64,000 nt of DNA from Coprinellus micaceus (GCA_951394405.1 OX596340.1:2728001-2792000); one strand, 5' to 3'. Positions 22,186-35,275 are shown, counted from the first letter of the stretch. Numbers and translations: made by a program. Notes: a model not told the origin generated them from the sequence alone.

Positions 22186-24872
22186 GGGAAAGGGTATGAT
22201 AAGAAGGGGAAATATAAAGGGAGAGAAGAAAGGAGGACGGTGGAGAGAAAAACGAGTGAAGGGGAAATGCGGGGGGAAGGGGATGGGTGGTGCTGACAAG
22301 GGGGCAGAAGGGAGGACGCTAACGAGGTACGTGGACGGTCGGTGGTGTAGCGAAGTGAACGCCAACGTGTGGATATAATTGACGGGGCGGGACGAGAAAC
22401 TGCAATGAAGAATGAAAGGAGAGAATCGAATACTGTCCAACAGGGGCAACAACGAAAAAGGGATCCGGCACCAACAAGCAAGCAGAGAGGACTACTTACC
22501 CATCCTATTCACCCCTCCTTCTTCCGTTAATCCAGCCTGGGTTACAGGAGCGCAGCTCTCTGAGACGTCGCTGACGGCCATGAATTCATCGAGGAAGCCC
22601 TATGGGCGGGTGAGGGTGCTGCGTTAGAATGAACGAGCAGTTCCAGAGCTTGGATCGATCTCAGGAGCGCCGTGGAGCGCTCCGGAGTATTCCTGAAGCC
22701 TTGGAGGGGCGACGAGTGCCAGAATACTTGTCGTAAGGCCCATCCCTGAGCTTCGAGAGGTCTTCCTATGTGGTAGCAGAGGACAGTGTTGTGTAGAGAA
22801 GAGAGGCGCGTGTGACATCATCACCCAACCGCAACTAACCGCGAACATCGGAATTTGCCGAAATCGACGAGCTTTTGCGCTCATACCTTTTCCGTGGGGT
22901 ATCTGCATTCTCCTGCTCACTAGACTGACCGCCCATGCATTGGGGGAGCTCAGAGACGACGCCTCTCTTGTACGCTAACTTGAAACCTTTCAATCTCTCC
23001 ACAAACTAGCGCCCTCTCGATATCCGGAGAGCTCCGAGTCTTCGAGCTTCTGTACCTCGCGTCTTCATGATCAAAATCGCGGCTCCCGCCCACCATTCTA
23101 CACGCTGATTGACTCAACGCATCCTCCGTACACCCTCCACCGACTTTCTTGACCCTGCGGGCGTCTGCGACTCCGTTCGGCGTTTATCTGACTGTCACTA
23201 CCGTACGGATCTCCTGCAGAAATCTTGCCCAAGTCGCCTTGCTATGACACCGCTCGCCGCTGTATTCTCGGGTTGGGAAACAATGATTTCTCGCCATTCT
23301 CACCGAAGTGGATGGGTTCGATTTTGGCGGAGAACCTTTGTGTTCCATGACCAATGCGTTTGCGTTGCGTTCTCTCATTTTGCTAACTCCCAGATATCAG
23401 AGTCTGGAAACCACCGAACCGATTGTCCATCCCAACACTTCCAAAATCTGACCAAAGCTGGAGCACTTGTCCAGCTCGCATCACTTGTTTCCGGGTAGGG
23501 GGAGATATAGCAACGAAGGGGCGTTTATTTTTGAGAGACCGTGGTTCTCGGCGGGGGTATAGGGTCTCCGCTGTGTTGGCGTAGAGCCCGACTTTGGGCG
23601 CTAGGCTGCGGTGCGCTGTGCCAATTTGACGTCTTCTACCTCTTTGGTGAGTCAGCATCGGACCTCCTTCGTGGTTGTTGAACCACCATTCCTTCCTGGC
23701 ATGGAGTGGTGGCGTGTCTGGATCGACCCAGACTGTCCCTTCTACGCTAATGTATCTCTCGCGAGCGTATCTTCACGCCAGTTGACTAGTCCACTAGCCC
23801 ATCCTTGGATGAGCTCGGCAACGACGCCGCTCGAATGCTAAACCTTCAATCTCTCGACGACTCACTTGCGAGCGTGTGCGACTCTATTCACGTGGCGTCC
23901 ACTAATGTCCAGATCCTGTCCATAACACTGCGCGAAAACCCTACTGGAGTCGCTGATGCCAGCACACACGCCGGTTCACCTTGCCTCTGGCCCGGAACCA
24001 AGGCTGAAACTGCGGGGGCCATTGGGGAAGCCATGTTAACTGGAATCCCCAGTGGCATCGGCTCTGGTGCCACTGAAGCCACTCGGAGGCCAGCCAATCT
24101 GGGGCCGAGGCTAACAACGAGGATTTTCGGACCCAGTTTGCCTGGCATTTGTCTGGCATCAGCGACTCCATCGCTGAAGCCAGCGCAATTCCCAGTTGCT
24201 CTGGCTCCGATCCTGGCCCCACAATTTCTAGCGCCGGTGCCACTCATGCGCCAGGTTATCTCGAACCCCCCTGGAACCGTTGATTCCAGTAGGATTTTCA
24301 CGCGGTGTAAGTCCTGCAAAGCGACTCGCAAGGTGGATTCAGCCGATCCACTGACGCTTCTGCAACTGGAGCATACCCCACATTCCTCCGCCTTTCGGCC
24401 GTCGCAGTTGTCGCATCGACTGCGGTGTCCTATCCGACGGGCGTCTCGGCTCTCCCGTTGCTGTAGTGCCTTCAGGCAGGTGTTTTATTCTGGGATTCCC
24501 TCCGGACCATTTGTGCCATCCCGTTCTGCAGGACAAATAGCCGCGACATCCTTTCGGCGCTTCGCACTTAGCCGATGTTCTCCACCTCCTTTCTTGGCCT
24601 CGTGCCCCGGCGCCAGGCGACCAAACTCGAGACATCACATTAAGCGCCCAATGTGATACAGGCGGTCTATCGATCAAATGACGCACAGCCCACTAGAGCC
24701 CACTACGCCCGCAAACTCCATCGCCACGTGGATGCACCATGTCACGGAAGGATGGCCTAGGGTTGTCGTCCCTTCCCTTGCCCCACTACCCCGCTTTACC
24801 TTGCCCAATTCAGCTCGTCCCCCTCCTTTCACAGTCGCCTCGAATCGCGATCCGTAGGAGCAGGAGCTCGGT
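22186..24872. other. cassette C to D intergenic region
   Basis: No gene supported over about 2.7 kb. Conserved non-coding blocks are TGACATCA (22813-22820), AACATCGGAATTTGCCGAAATCG (from 22844), and the promoter element of gene D. A 283-codon plus-strand open frame (23805-24656) overlaps the promoter element and has no counterpart at the same place in the other cassettes, so it is not called. Confidence 0.5.
24634..24657 (+). promoter_or_regulatory. inverted-repeat promoter element, NACHT gene D
   Basis: ATCACATT, AAGCGCCC, AATGTGAT: a perfect 8-bp inverted repeat around an 8-bp core, starting 239 bp before the ATG. This is the most symmetrical of the five copies and the best statement of the motif. 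Confidence 0.65.
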
Positions 24873-27090
24873 ATGAGTGACCGAGCTGAGGACGGGGAAG
24901 GTGTACCCGCCGCAGTCAACATACACAACAAGTGGGATTACTCGAGGCACGATAACTCACGGCATCATCTTGGGGATAATCACTGTGCGTCTTTGAACTT
25001 CAATCCTTCCCAGAGTGTAGGCTGAAGAGTCCCCCCAAACAGACGCAATTAACAACTACCATGGCCCGAGCATTAGCGTGGGGTCTCCCAGACACCCCCA
25101 AGATCGTCAGTGTTCCCTTCTACAGCACACTTCGGCTCGTATCCCGTGACACTGACCAAGGCCACTTTTCAACAGGCCTCGAGGAGTACGTCTCGAAAGG
25201 AGCCGCCCACAACTCAGCCGAGCGCGGAACCGACGCCCCCAAGTGCTTCCCAGAGACGAGGAAGGCCGTGCAGGACGAAATGATCAGTCATATCGACCGC
25301 GGCGAGGCGAAGGTCGTATGGCTTACGGGACCTGCGGGCGCAGGGAAGACGGCCATCATGGGATCGATTGCCGACGAATGCCATGCAAGAGGATGGCTTG
25401 CGGGGAGTTTCTTCTTTTCCACGTCCGCGATGAAGGTCGACCGGTGCTCAAAGCGGTATCTTATTCCGACCTTCGCGTACCACCTCCTACACCTCGACAT
25501 TCCTGGTCTCCGAGAAGCGATCCTCTTGTCTATTGAGGCCAATCCATGGGTATTCGACAAGCAGTTGTCGCAGCAACTCGAAATCCTCATTCTCAAGCCT
25601 ATACGCAAGCTCCGGGAGACAGCCGGTGGCTCAACCTGGCCCAAGGTCGTCCTTGTTGACGGTGTAGACGAGTGTGCGGCCGACGAAGGACGGGAGTACA
25701 AAACGGAGCAGGAGCGCCAGATATCACAGGCTGATGACCACCGGGAAGTTCTATCAGTTCTCGTACAGGCCACCAACGACCCATCCTTCCCGTTCCGCAT
25801 CATTATTGCCAGTCGACCCGAGAACGCCATCGAGAAGTTCTTCTCCTCGCACCCCCCAAGTACAATCAAGAAGGTCTTCCTCGACAGCAAGTACAGCCCG
25901 GAAGCCGACATGGAGCTGTACGCCCGAGCTATGTTGAACCAGATTGGGATGGACTGTGGTCTCCCCGATACTTGGTACTCTCAAATTGGTCGGCCGCAGG
26001 CAATCGAAGACATACCCCAGTACTGGGCTGAAGAAGCATCTGAGCAGTTCGTGTATGTGTCCACTGTCATTCGCTACGTCCAAAGTGGGCCCGGAACCCC
26101 ATACAAGCGGCTGGAACGTACGCTCAACTGGCGGCGAAGCGACTCGTCTGAGCCGTTCGCCGCTTTGGACGCCCTCTACACCGGAATTCTGCAGACCAGC
26201 CCCGAGCCAACGTTGGCTGTGAAGTGGATAAGGGCGGCAATGCGCTATTATGATGACGTCAATGGGGGCCCCTGGTATGCGAGCGCACTACTTGAGTCTT
26301 CTCCTGGAGAGACAGGGTACCTCTTGGGACCTTCATCGTCTTTGATCCGCATTGTGAACGATGATGGGGAAGCTGATTTCCACCTATACCATAAGTCACT
26401 GTTCGACTTCCTCAATGATCCCCGCCGCAGCCGCGACCTTTATATTCCCGAAGATCATGTGTACGACTTCGAATCTGGCAGGTATTCTGAGGTGCTGAAA
26501 AGTGCGTATCATACTTGGGACCGTATACTTTGCCACAGACAGTGGGGCTAATTGGGTCCAGATAGAGGGCCCCATGTCCCGCTCCCACCTGACCGTACCT
26601 TGGACATGTTCCTGGAATATTTTTGTCACTTTTTAACAGCCCCTGCCTTCTTTCCCCCAGCTCACAAGCATCACCATAGTCCCAGTGACGTTGACTGGTG
26701 GCTGGCACACCATCACCTTGCAGATGACCCCACTGCACAAGTCATTCAAGCTTTCGCACTAGTGCATGAAAAGGTGTGTACCATCCCCCTTCCCATAATC
26801 CACTGCCATTTAATATCCTCCAGTGTCGCTGGTATTCCTGCCGTCCAGCTTGCAAGGTGTGGAGGAGGTGCATTTTGCGGTTTGCCAAGGCGAATGACTG
26901 GCGTGTGCCAACAACACTGGAGATTGTCTGGGACCGAGTCAAGCCAATCTCGGTGTATGCTGGTGGTCCTTGGAAGATGGGTCTCAGCGAGATGTTGGGC
27001 CCACCAGATTACATCTCTGAAAACAGAGCATCTCATCTGAGGAGAAGATCGGTCATCATCAACCCGCTACCTACGGAATTGTCGCTGTGA
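24873..27090 (+). CDS. NACHT-domain (STAND NTPase) protein, copy D
   Basis: Five exons: 24873-24984, 25043-25105, 25176-26501, 26562-26773, 26824-27090; 659 residues. The start MSDRAEDGEG is preferred over the ATG at 25061, which reads exon 2 in the wrong phase. The N-terminal text NIHNKWDYSRHDNSRHHLGD leads into HNSAERGTDAPKC (Asn for the usual Asp). Walker A is at 110-117; Walker B has D220, D223 and E224. The stretch 25652-25978 is almost identical to gene B, while the next 30 bp resemble gene E, so the gene is a mosaic. The last exon diverges at its end (RRRSVIINPL) and is longer than in the paralogues. Intron 3 is 60 nt. Confidence 0.85.
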
Positions 27091-28270
27091 TTTGTCATTT
27101 GTACCCCTCTTGTCTTTCCACACCATTTCCTAGTAGTAGTACCATTCTTAGGGGCTTCCCTCTTTCCTTTGTGCTACTATCTACCACACCATATACCCAC
27201 TTACTCTCTTGGATTCCAAGAATATCTAATGTATTGCATTTCGAGGGATTGGAACCTCGATCGCATGAATACCTAAACCATTGTATCTTGGTCAGTGTGC
27301 CAAGTCGGTCACGAGTAAGCCGTATCATATTCGGTTGGGAACGCAAGATGAATCTCGTATCCTTACCACCTCAAGCTCCCCGAACCTGAGTTTACCTCAT
27401 TGCATCCCCCCTGAAAGCATCCCTCACATAGACTCTACCATTATCCTCCCTTCCTCATAATGTACATATCCATATAGACACTGGTCTTCCCGTGAGCACA
27501 TCCAGAGATCCAGAAACGAATCCCATTCCATTCCGGTGACTCCGACTTCGACTTCCACACGACGCAAATAACACCAAGATCGGGCGAAAGAAAACGATAG
27601 ATAAATTCACCGAGACGAGAGATAGATGTAAAAGAGCGGACACTAATGATACACGTTGTAGAGAGAGGCGGGAAGGAAAGGAACCGAGAATCGAAACGGT
27701 GAGATGAACTGGATGAGGAGGGAAAAGGGACGAGGAGGCGAACTGGACGAGGAGGTCAACGAGACGCGGTGAACGAGGAGAAGAGGTCACCAAGAAAAAG
27801 AGGTAAACGAGAGGTAGACAGGGGAGACGGTGGAGGTGAGCAGGGACAGGGATGAAGGGGTCAGAGAGTGTAGGTGTGTCGCAGGGTTGGCGTCAAACCA
27901 CGGGACGATTCGATAGGCCGGACGATAGCCGATCGAGTGAAGTGTACTATCCAACGCGAGGGCCCAGAGGGTGGCGAGGCGGTCGTGGCGACGGTGGGGG
28001 TCACAATGTAGCAATTTTGTGGGCGACAACGTTGGGCATGTCGGGAGAGTGAGGAGACCGTTGATGGGACGAAGGGTACGGGGGGGGGGGGGGGGGGGGG
28101 GGGGGGACATTAAACATGCGAGAACATGAACACAGGGCAGAAAGGAAGGATGCAGCGGAGGGAACATGATAAATGAACAATAAATAACTTCGAGAAAGGG
28201 CAAAAACGTGAATGAACAGCACGTCCAGTCGAGAAGGACGCCCATAATCGAGGTGACGACCCCCACCCCA
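27091..28270. other. cassette D spacer
   Basis: No gene supported. It starts with the conserved NACHT 3' flank (27100-27240), followed by ATCCAGAAACGAATCC near 27510, a block shared with cassettes E and F. The minus-strand-like purine-rich part ends with the G homopolymer at 28080. Confidence 0.5.
28080..28106. repeat. G homopolymer, 27 bp
   Basis: An uninterrupted run of 27 G on the plus strand between TAC and ACATTAAACATG. The homologous place in cassette F (near 42,739) has a run of only about 10 G. Its exact length may be a sequencing approximation. Confidence 0.85.
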
Positions 28271-29720
28271 CTAGAACCTCCTCTTCCGACTCGTAATCTG
28301 CCTCACATATTCCCTCCTCGCCCTATCCTCCTCCCTCCCCACAGGCTCCGCCGCAGTCTCCTTCGGACACGGACTCTCCTCACTCACCCGAGTCACCCCC
28401 CACATCCGCATTCCGATACACCAGCACAGGCGCCGGCGTGACGACCGCCCCCACTCACCCCACCCCCTCGCATAAATTGTATGCGTCGGACTCACATACT
28501 TAGCCGTCCTCCCCCCATCCTACTCCCACTCTTTACCGTACTCCGTCCCATCCGCGCGTCGCGTCCCCACCTCCCCACTCAACGCCACAGGTCACTGATG
28601 GTCTCGTTTATCCTTCGTAAAATACACGTACAAGCGTACCGCCGCCCCTATCTCCCCTAGCAACATCAAACCGACAAACCAGAGCCCTTCGCAGAGTTGG
28701 TTCGGACCCGACTGCGTCCCCCTCGGCCACACGCCCTCTTTACCCGAAGCGCTCGACTTCTTGAGATACGCAACCACAGAAAACCGCCTCCAGAAGCCGC
28801 CTTCCTTCTCTTCCCTTCGTCGAACCACTCACACCTCTTCCGTATTCGAGCTCAACGCGGGATCGACTCCGCTCCTCGTCCCACTTCACCATGGACCCCT
28901 TTCTCAGTGGGGAGGAACCACTGCTCGACGGGACCACAAAGACCAGCATAGTCATTGGAATTGGGGGAGCGAGGGAGGTACCTCTGACCATTGCTTCGGG
29001 GGGTATGAGAGCACGCTGCTGGGGGAGTTCGGGGGTAGGAGAGGCCAATATATGCCGTGGTTACTCCCGCTGATAATGCTGTGGTTCGAGCTTGGCGGTG
29101 CGGCATGGATTGGGGCATGGAGGGGATGGGGGCAGGCATGGGTTGTCCACGTCGTTGCTGGAGCCGGGGTTAGGCATCCCAGGGCATGTGGGACCTTGCG
29201 TCACTCGTAGGGGGCCAGGGGAATCGTCGAACGGCGACTGCGCTTGCTGTTGTTGAGGCTCGAAGGTGCTTCCCAGTTCAGACGGCACGGGGGGCCTTGA
29301 CACCGAGCGTCACGATAGTAGGCATAGCGTGCCCCGGCTTCGGCGCAGCTATGCCTTTTTGTGAGGGCGGAGAGGGAGACGGGGGGAGGCGAACTCGGCA
29401 GGAAAGGCTACTGGCGTGGAGCGTCCTTGCAGGGGTGGCCGTACTCGAGATCCCTCCTCCCGTCGATGGATTAGGCGGCGAGCTGGAGCTGGAGTTGTTT
29501 GCTGCACTCCTCTCGCCCCCTCTGCCTGGCGTTTGGATTCATATGCCTCCTTGCCCAAGGCATCGTCGCTGTTGGAATCTACGGGAGGAGACCCATACCT
29601 ATCCCCCCAGTACCGCTATTGCGTGACGCAGTGGAGGCGATGGATGTTGGGTGGGGTTTGGAGGGCCGTTGGCGGTGGTGTAGGTGTCATAACTGTGGGG
29701 GAAGGGGTTAGGGATTGTTT
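28271..29720 (-). pseudogene. relic of cassette membrane-protein gene (copy D)
   Basis: The C-terminal end is well kept: SPCPK, then VRQITSRKRRF and a stop at 28271, almost as in copy F. A membrane-like segment (WFVGLMLLGEIGAAVRLYVYFTKDK) is encoded at about 28680-28615, with charged residues inside it. Pieces of the N-terminal half are scattered to about 29720. At least three frame changes are needed to connect them, so this copy is broken. Confidence 0.55.
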
Positions 29721-31779
29721 CTGAGATACGGGTAGTTTTGGAAGGCACGGTGGGACGAAGGGGAGAATGGAACGAGAAGAGGAAGGGCCAAGGGGAGGGT
29801 CAAGGGATGAGGGGAGGAGGACAGAGGTGGTATTGACGAGGCAGGGGAGGTGTGGGGTGGAAGGGAGGTGGAAGATCGACGGTGTGGCGGGTGGGAGGCG
29901 TGATCAATTGGCGAGGGTAGAACAGTGGGATGGTGACAGCAAACGAGCGGGGAGGGGGATAGAGCGACAATGACGAAGCGGGGACGACACCAAAGAAAGA
30001 ATCTGGCACCAAGGAGTGAGGAGATAGGACGACTTGCCCATCGAACGCACTCTCCCTTCGTTTGCTGATCCGGCCTCGGATGAAGGAGCACGGCTCTTGA
30101 GACGTCACTGCCATCGAATTTATTGTACAAGCTGTGCTATATCATCGCAGAGGGAGTTCTATGGGCGGGTGAGGGTGATGTTTGAATCAGCGGGCCGGTC
30201 TATAGCTTGAACCGACATTGAGCGTCGTGCCTCGTTCCGGAGTACCCCCTAATCCCTGGAGAGCCGGAGAGTACCAGAATGCATTTTGGATAAAGTATCC
30301 AGGGGTCTTAGGAGGTCTTCTTACAGAGGTAGCAGAAATCGAGCTCGAGGTAGAGAGACAAGAAGAGGCGTGACATCATCGCTCAAAGTGTTTATTTACC
30401 CGCAAACATCGGAATTTGCCGAGGTCGATGCCAAAGTTCGGTTTTGTACCGTTTTGCGGAGACGTTTCACCCCCCTTTCCTCGACCAACATGTTGGCGCA
30501 CACTCTATCATCTTTATGAACTCCCAGATTCTGCACATCTCCGGCGAAATATGTACCTATTGTCCACGCCAACGCGGCGACACACTAATCAGGTTGGTCC
30601 ATGAAAAATTCTAATACAGCGAGGGGTACACGAAAGAGGAGATATGGGAATGAAGGGGGGTTCACTCTCTTCAACGCCCTCAACGGATGTAGTCGGTCTC
30701 CGTTGCATCGTTGTGAAGTACGACGTGCAACTGCAATTCGCCGTGCCGACTCGACAACTCCTGCCTGTTTAGCTATCCAACGTTCGCTTTCCCCACCGTT
30801 CGAGCCGAGTTCAAACCGCTGCTTTCTGGCATGGATGGATGGCGTGTATCGGTCAACCTAGACCATTCCTTCTGTGCTCATTTATCTCTCGCGAGCGTAT
30901 CCTCATGCCAATTTGCGATTCCACCCACCGCTTTCTTGGAGGAATGCTCCGCGTCGACGCCCTCTCCGACGCTAAATCTCTCCACCTCTTGATAATCAGG
31001 CGCACCTTTGCGACGCGGATAGTTCTTACAGCCTCTTGACCCCTCGCCCTCATGACGAAAATCAAGACTCTCGCTGTACGACTCTACGCGTCGCCATACA
31101 CCCTCCATGCACTTGCTGCAGCCTGCATTCGGGCGCGACTCCACTCATGTAACGGTTCCTGCTGCTTGAGTTGTCTTCAGAGGGCTGCAAGTTGACTTGC
31201 TATGACGTCGCTCACTGTGGTATCCTCTGACGCCTCCTGTGCCTTCTAAGTTCTGACCGTCATAGTCATGGCGGTCGTCCCTTGACGATTCAAATCGATT
31301 TTCAGAGGCATCTCCTGTGGCCATGGTGCTTTATTCTGGGATTCCCTCTCTCAATTGGACGCGTTTCCAGCAACATTTGTCGACCCGTTCTCAGATGCGA
31401 CATTTTTTCGGTGTTTCCTTCCTGACCCCTTTCACGTCAAATAGCGGCGACCTTGCACGTCTAGCCAATGCTCACCATCTCCGCTCCTGGCCTCATGTTC
31501 CGACCTCGCCGGACTGCCGACTATCAACATCACAACTATCAACATCACATTAAGCGCCCGATGTGATAAAGGCGGTATCTATTCAATCTAATCACGCACA
31601 GCCTACTACGCCCCGCAAACGCCGTCGCCGCGTGTATGCAGCATGTCAAGCAAGGGTGGTCTAGGGTTGTCACCTTCCTTACCTTCCCCATCACCTCGCC
31701 CCGTCCCGCCCAGTTTCGTTCATCCCATCCCTCCACAGTCGCCCCTCGCATCCCTATTCGCCGGAGCAGGGGTCTCGGT
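29721..31779. other. cassette D to E intergenic region
   Basis: No gene supported over about 2 kb. Contains conserved TGACATCA (30371-30378), AACATCGGAATTTGCCGA (from 30404) and the promoter element of gene E. The final 150 bp before the ATG are CT-rich, as in many fungal promoters. Confidence 0.5.
31544..31567 (+). promoter_or_regulatory. inverted-repeat promoter element, NACHT gene E
   Basis: ATCACATT, AAGCGCCC, GATGTGAT: the same architecture as in D with one changed base in the right arm, starting 236 bp before the ATG. The preceding TATCAACATCACA is partly repeated just upstream. Confidence 0.65.
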
Positions 31780-33982
31780 ATGAGTGACCGAGCCGATGAC
31801 GGGAAAGGTGTACCCGCCGGAGTCAACATACACGGCAAGTGGGATTATTCAAGGCACGATAATTCACGCTATCATCGTGGCGATAACTATAACAACTGTG
31901 CGTTTTTGAACTCAAATACTTCTGAGGGTGCAGACTGAAGAATCCACGAACAGGCGCGATTACCCATTGCCATAGACCGAGCACCAGCGTGGGGTCTCCC
32001 AGACATCCCCAAGATCGTCAGTAGCCTCTATACCAACTTACGGCTCGTATCCCGTGGGACTGACGATGGTTTCTTTTCAACAGGCCTTGAGGAGTACGTT
32101 TCCAAGGGAGCCGCCCACGACTCAGCCGAGCGGGGAACCGACGCCCCCAAGTGCTTTCCAGAGACGAGGGAAGCTGTGCAAGACGAAATGTTAAGTCATA
32201 TCGACCGCGGGGAAGCGAAGGTTGTGTGGCTTACGGGACCTGCGGGCGCAGGGAAGACGGCGATCATGGGATCGATTGCCGACAAATGCCATGCGAGAAG
32301 ATGGCTCGCGGGCAGTTTCTTTCTCTCGAAATCCGCCATGAAGGTCGACCGGTGCTCGAAGCGGTACCTGATTCCTACCCTTGCCTACCAATTCCTCGAA
32401 CTCAACATTCCTGGTTTGCGAGCGGGGATTCTCGCATCAATCGAGGCCCACCCATCGGTATTCGATAAGCGACTTGACCAGCAAGTGGAAATCCTCCTCC
32501 TCACGCCAATTCGTAAGCTTCAGGAGACGGTAGATGCATCAACCTGGCCCAAGGTGATGCTCGTTGACGGTGTAGATGAGTGCGCTGCTGACGAGGGACG
32601 AGAGTACAAGACGGAGCAGGAGCGCCAGATATCGATGGAGGATAACCACCGGGAGGTTCTATCGGCTCTCATTCAGGCCGCCAACGACCCATCCTTCCCT
32701 TTCCGCATCATCGTCGCCAGTCGCCCTGAGCGCGCTATCAAAGGGTTCCTCTCGGACTTGCCCTCCGGGATGATCAAGGAGGTCTTCCTGGACAGTAAAT
32801 ATAGCCCCGAAGCTGACATGGAGCTTTACTCTCGAGCGATGCTGAATCAGATTGGAAATGAGTGTGGCCTACCAGACAATTGGTACTCTCGAGTTGGCCG
32901 GCCGCAGGAAATAGAAGATATACCTCGCTACTGGGCTCAAGAAGCATCCGAGCAGTTTGTGTATGTGGCCACCGTCGCCCGCTACATCCAAACCGGGTCC
33001 GGAACCCCCCACGAGCGGCTCGAGCGTGCGCTCAACTGGCGGCGGGGTGACTCGTCCGAGCCCTTCGCGGCTTTGGATGCCCTATACACCGGAATTCTGA
33101 AGACTAGCCCCGACCCAATGTTGGCGGTGAAATGGATCAGGGTAGCCTTGATCTACGATAATGAAGAGCTTGCCTCGTACATCAGCACACTATTGGAATC
33201 TTCGCCAGGACAAAAGGGGTACCTCCTGGGACCTCTGTCTTCTTTGATTCGCATTGTGAACGAGGACGGCGAACCTGATCTCCACCTTTACCATAAGTCC
33301 ATATCCGACTTCCTCGGGAACCCACAGCGCAGCGGCGACCTTCACATTTCTGGGGATGAAGTCTCCGCCTTTGAATCTGGTAGGTACTCGGTGGTGCTCA
33401 AAAGTGCGTACCCTGCGTGTGACCGTATTTTTTGCCGTCACTGGAACTGACCGGAGGACAGATAGAGGGCCCCAGGTCCCGCTCCCAGCTGGCCGTGCCC
33501 TGGACATGTTCCTAGGGCAATTTTTCTACTTTTTAACATCTAACGATGTATTTCCACCACTGCACAACCACCACCATGACACTAGCGACGTCAATTGGTG
33601 GCTGGCACATCATCACCTTGCAGAAGATGCCCCTTCGGGACCCATCGCAGCCTTCGTGTTCATGCATCGAAAAGTGTGTCGGATGTCCCATCCCTCTTCT
33701 CATCAGCCCTCATAGTTAAATATTTCCTAGTGTCACTGGTATTCCTGCCGCCCAGCTTGCAAGATGTGGAGGGGGTGCATTCTTCGGTTTGCCAAGGAGA
33801 ACGGCTGGTGTGTGCCGACGACGCTGGAGATTCTCCAGGACCGAGTCAAGCCAATCCAGATGGGGTACTCTGATTTTCGGAAGCCGGGTCTCAGAGAGGT
33901 GTTAGGCCCGCCGGACTACATCTCTCGAAATAGAGAACATCGCCTGGAGCTGTTGGAGGCACCTGAAAGATTGGGCTCATAG
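31780..33982 (+). CDS. NACHT-domain (STAND NTPase) protein, copy E
   Basis: Five exons: 31780-31897, 31954-32016, 32084-33403, 33462-33673, 33731-33982; 654 residues. The N-terminus reads NIHGKWDYSRHDNSRYHRGD. Walker A is at 112-119, and Walker B has D222, D225 and E226. This looks the most divergent full copy: ADKCHARRW, FLSKSAMK, HPSVFDKRLDQQVEILLLTP, and GFLSDLPSGMIKEVFLD differ from the others, mostly in the second half of the NTPase domain. Intron 3 is 58 nt and, if kept, gives a stop at 33450. Intron 4 is 57 nt with a TAG acceptor. The last exon keeps CHWYSCRPACKMW. Confidence 0.85.
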
Positions 33983-35275
33983 TAGTAATTTACCTGCGGC
34001 CGGTATTGTCGCCTCAATTCATCATTTGTACCCATTTTGCTTTGTACACCGCTTCACCGTAGTACCACCAGATCCTACCCCCAAGCACTCCTACCATTCC
34101 CCGGAACTTCCCTCCTTCCCTCGCGGTGCTATCTTACACCCAACATACCCGCTTATCCTCCCGGATTCCAAGAACGTCTAGTACACCGAAATTCAGAGTC
34201 CTCGGAACCTCGACGGCATTGTAAGCGCACTCATCGAACCTGACCTTACCTCATCATCGCCGAAACCTCCCGCACATTGACTCGACAGTTATTCTCCTCT
34301 CCTCTCCTCGTACCCACCCCTTCATTAAATACCGTCGTTCCCGCGAGTAGATCCATAGTTTCAGAGTTCCAGAAATAAATTCCATTCCGATGACTTCCAC
34401 TTCCACTTCGACACGACACGAATAACACAAAGATAGAGAAAAACAGGAAGATAAAGACAATCAAAAACCGAGACGAGAAAACGAGAGCAGGTGTCAAAGA
34501 GCGGACAGGACTTGACGGTCCCGCTGATGACACGCATTGTTGACCGAGGGAGACGTAGGAAGGAAACTGGGGGGACGAAGCAATAATATGAACGGGACGA
34601 TGAGATAAACGCGATGAGGTCAACAAGGGATCAAAGGCGGGGACAGATTACGAGGGACGGGGAAGTGAAAGTCGTTAAGGCGTTAACCAAGGTGAAATAA
34701 AAAGGCTAAAACCGGCACAGCACTCGTAAATTTCCAGTGACGTACAATATATCGAAGTAACTGTAAACGGGTAGTGGGGATAGAGAAGAGGAGGAGAAGG
34801 GGTGAAGCGGCGACGGGGACCGGTGAAGGGGTAAGTGGTAAGTGTCCATACGATAAAACGGCTCGATAAACCAAGCAGTAAACGGTCGTAAGTTATCCGA
34901 GCTATCCGAAAGGAAGGGTCAGAAAAACGACGAGGCAGCGGTGACGGGGATAGAGCTGAAGAAACCCAAAGGTGACAAGGTCAGTCGTAGAGATGGTGTG
35001 GGTTTGGTGTGGGTGATAGGGCTTGCAGTGCTGGTGTCGAGACGGCGCGGTGACTATTGGTGGAGTGATTACGGCCCCCAGAAAAAGCATCGAGGATGCG
35101 AGAACGCGAAAACAAGGAGGAAGGGAAGAAACGGAGGGGGGATTGTCAAACGAACAATAAATAATCCAAAAAGGATAAGGCCGTGTATGACCGGGACCAG
35201 CTAAGCGCCTCGCGTCGAGTTGAGCTTACAATCGAGACGAAGCTCCCATGAGGCCGAGGTGACGATCTCACTCCC
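33983..35275. other. cassette E spacer
   Basis: No gene supported. It begins with the conserved NACHT 3' flank (34030-34180), followed by shared blocks near 34370 (CAGAAATAAATTCCATTCC) and 34740 (GTACAATATATCGAAG). The minus-strand open frames are low-complexity. Confidence 0.5.

Noticed and set aside
23805..24656. 283-codon plus-strand frame before NACHT gene D
   Set aside because: It overlaps the promoter element and is not conserved at the same place in the other cassettes.
25061..25175. ATG at 25061 (and 39477) as start of NACHT copies D and F
   Set aside because: Reading from these ATGs requires keeping intron 2 and puts exon 2 in the wrong phase; the upstream MSDRAEDGEG start gives consistent phases in D, E and F.
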